From the NCBI RefSeq assembly GCF_042675645.1, contig NZ_JBHTJH010000017.1, positions 1,054,001 through 1,118,000 on the forward strand: 64,000 nt of DNA. Reading direction: 5' to 3'. A program made the position numbers and the translations under genes. The stretch is from Sungkyunkwania multivorans. GTDB lineage: Bacteria > Bacteroidota > Bacteroidia > Flavobacteriales > Flavobacteriaceae. A model generated the notes under the pieces. The model was not told the DNA's origin. It searched no databases and worked only from the letters and a program-made list of their open reading frames with translations. Positions 62,700 through 64,000 of this stretch are shown here, piece after piece (within the stretch, counting starts at the first letter, position 1; each line of letters begins with the position of its first letter).

Positions 62700-62743
62700 A
62701 TGACCTTCGTCATTTTTAATCATTCTTGAATAGCCTAGTTTCA
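62700..62743 (+). promoter_or_regulatory. Promoter of the universal stress gene with dyad
   Basis: The perfect dyad ATGAC-CTTC-GTCAT (62700-62713) is centred 36.5 bases upstream of the end of a weak box TAGTTTCA (62736-62743). The expected start is about 21 bases before the ATG at 62769. A weak -7 box together with a strong site fits activator dependence. Confidence 0.55.
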
Positions 62744-62768
62744 TCCCATTGTAATCAACTCTCTTATT

Positions 62769-63635
62769 ATGAAGACGTTACTTTACGCTACGGATTGTAC
62801 AGAACATGCCAAGTCAGCTCTTTGCTGTGCCTATGAGCTCAGTGTTAAATTGGGGGCAGACCTTGTGGTCCTAAATGTGTACGACATTCCTCCCATAACC
62901 GTCTCTACTACCCGCCCGTCAAAATGGATAGAGAAGAATACCAAAGAAGAATATTTGGCCCTTACAAGGGCTTATTGTTCAAAAACTCTTGGAAAGGATC
63001 TTGAAGAGGTAAACACGCGTATTGAAGTAACCAAAAACAGCTCCATTTCTGATGGTATTATAGCAAAGGCAGACACCTTATCCGTCGATCTTGTTATTAT
63101 CGGAATGAAGGATGAACATAGCAAAAGGGGTCTCTTTGCTGGAGACATAGCCAAGGCGCTTCTAAAAAAGGTTCCGAGTCCGTTGTTGGTGATCCCGAAT
63201 GAAATGAGCAAACTAACGCTTGAAAATATCGTGTATGCCACCGATCTTGAACAAGATGATCTTTTTGCTATAAAAAAGCTTGCGACAATCGCAAACCCCT
63301 TTGACGCCAAGATCTTTGTCTTTCACATTTCTACCAGAGATGAGTATGCTGGCAAAGAGCAGATGGAATGGTTCAAAGAGTTGCTTCAACAGCATGTGAG
63401 CTATAAGAGACTAAGGTTTGATCTATGGTTTTCAGACCATGTCTCCGAAGAACTCAAAAAATATTTGCAAAAGGTAGATGCCGATATGTTAGGGATGCTA
63501 GAGCGAGAGCATACGGGATGGAGAAAGTTATTTCACAAGGACTTGGTGAAAAAGATGGGTTCTCAGATAAAAATTCCGTTGATGAGTTTCAATATGATTG
63601 CTAAAGATGAAATTCTCAATCCATTCAAGGTTTGA
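62769..63635 (+). CDS. Universal stress protein with two UspA domains
   Basis: A 288-residue cytosolic protein with two UspA domains in tandem. The first has KTLLYATDCTEHAKSALCCA and VDLVIIGMKDEHSKRGLFAG; SPLLVIPNEM closes it. The second begins LENIVYATDLEQDDLFAIKK and ends IPLMSFNMIAK. The G-2x-G-9x-G(S/T) nucleotide-binding motif is not obvious in either half, so it may be a non-ATP-binding type. Tandem Usps are induced by growth arrest and oxygen limitation in many bacteria. Promoter dyad as described. Confidence 0.9.
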   Translation: MKTLLYATDCTEHAKSALCCAYELSVKLGADLVVLNVYDIPPITVSTTRPSKWIEKNTKEEYLALTRAYCSKTLGKDLEEVNTRIEVTKNSSISDGIIAKADTLSVDLVIIGMKDEHSKRGLFAGDIAKALLKKVPSPLLVIPNEMSKLTLENIVYATDLEQDDLFAIKKLATIANPFDAKIFVFHISTRDEYAGKEQMEWFKELLQQHVSYKRLRFDLWFSDHVSEELKKYLQKVDADMLGMLEREHTGWRKLFHKDLVKKMGSQIKIPLMSFNMIAKDEILNPFKV

Positions 63636-63687
63636 AAATTGTCTTTTCTTTGGGTGATAGCTGTTCTTGCATAACGGGCGTTACAGA

Positions 63688-64000
63688 TCAGCTGATGATG
63701 CTCCCATCTTCCATCTCAATGATCCGATCGGTCCTTTTCGCAAAGTCCATGTCGTGTGTAACCACCAAGAGGGACAATCCTTTTTCTTCCTTTAATTGTT
63801 TAAAGATCTGAAATACGTTCTCAGAATTATATGAATCCAAATTTCCGGTGGGTTCATCACCCATAAGAATGGATGGGTCATTGATCAACGCACGGGCGAT
63901 GGCCACCCGCTGTTTTTCTCCGCCAGAGATCCTGTTGGCACGTTTTTTTGCCAAATGTCCAATGTGTAACATCTCTAATTTCTTGATAGCTTCATGTTCT
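63688..64000 (-). CDS. ABC transporter ATP-binding protein, C-terminal part (LolD/MacB type)
   Basis: The last 103 codons of an ABC ATPase whose 5' end lies beyond the window. Seen: signature ISGGEKQRVAIARAL, Walker B ILMGDEPTGNLD, H-loop VVTHDMDFA and the end IIEMEDGSIIS. The DEPTGNLD form places it in the LolD/MacB/FtsE-like branch, typically lipoprotein release or antimicrobial-peptide export. The frame continues past base 64000. Confidence 0.9.
   Translation of the reverse strand, partial: EHEAIKKLEMLHIGHLAKKRANRISGGEKQRVAIARALINDPSILMGDEPTGNLDSYNSENVFQIFKQLKEEKGLSLLVVTHDMDFAKRTDRIIEMEDGSIIS

Noticed and set aside
1..64000. CRISPR arrays, tRNA or rRNA genes, insertion sequences, prophage
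   Set aside because: No direct-repeat/spacer array, cloverleaf or rRNA text, transposase or phage structural gene was seen.

Overview
The window comes from a member of the Bacteroidota, almost certainly the family Flavobacteriaceae. The evidence is a gldK-gldL-gldM-gldN gliding/type IX secretion operon, an exosortase XrtF module, a MauE-like protein fused to a heavy-metal domain, Bacteroidota-type promoters (TAnnTTTG -7 boxes) and an almost complete lack of Shine-Dalgarno sequences. It is chromosomal core sequence with one clear accessory island. I see no rRNA, tRNA, CRISPR array or insertion sequence, and no gene-free stretch longer than 300 bases.

Layout. 1-3.0 kb (minus): cell-shape operon mreB-mreC-mreD-mrdA (last gene cut by the window edge). 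3.2-5.4 kb (minus): purH and a GAF-type methionine sulfoxide reductase. 5.4-7.2 kb (plus): xrtF, its partner membrane protein and an HMA-MauE membrane protein. 7.3-8.5 kb: OmpA-like protein. 8.6-11.8 kb (plus): probable metal uptake/handling cluster (Cys-rich exported protein, TonB-dependent receptor, exported HMA protein). 11.9-14.6 kb (minus): triple CBM48 exported protein, single-chain retropepsin-like protease, membrane-anchored unknown. 14.8-21.1 kb (plus): type VI secretion effector island with VgrG, an unknown protein, a DUF4280/PAAR-like protein carrying a PoNe-type PD-(D/E)xK nuclease domain, its PoNi-type immunity protein and two unknowns. 21.2-28.5 kb (minus): groES-groEL interrupted by a four-helix-bundle (IVS-type) gene, then secG, a TPR protein, lptE, a sigma-54 activator and miaB. 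28.7-30.8 kb: LVIVD lipoprotein and a membrane protein. 30.9-40.5 kb (plus): topA, a ureohydrolase-fold protein with a degenerate metal site, gldKLMN, and an FAD oxidoreductase. 40.5-50.8 kb: DUF983, ABC-F, an RND-TolC efflux operon, a 59-residue zinc-ribbon-like protein, a small exported protein and a DASS anion transporter.

50.9-63.6 kb is a stress/low-energy type cluster: Hsp20, 2-hydroxyacid dehydrogenase, DUF4136 lipoprotein, TSUP permease, CbpA/CbpM, HMA protein, LOG protein, MlaEFD lipid transport, DUF998, a GNAT-YoaP protein and a tandem universal stress protein. In this part I find a repeated ATGAC-N4-GTCAT dyad centred 36.5 bp upstream of the end of the -7 box at four promoters (hsp20, mlaE, the universal stress gene and, divergently, the GNAT gene). 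That is the geometry of a Crp/Fnr-type activator site at about -41.5. A lolD-like ABC ATPase gene is cut at the right edge.

Most novel-looking items are the shared dyad regulon, a TGACATATTGTCA element upstream of both groES and miaB, the PoNe/PoNi T6SS island with uncharacterised neighbours, the IVS-type gene inside groESL, and the degenerate arginase-fold gene next to gldK. Functional statements rest on recognised motifs and family knowledge; no database search was possible.
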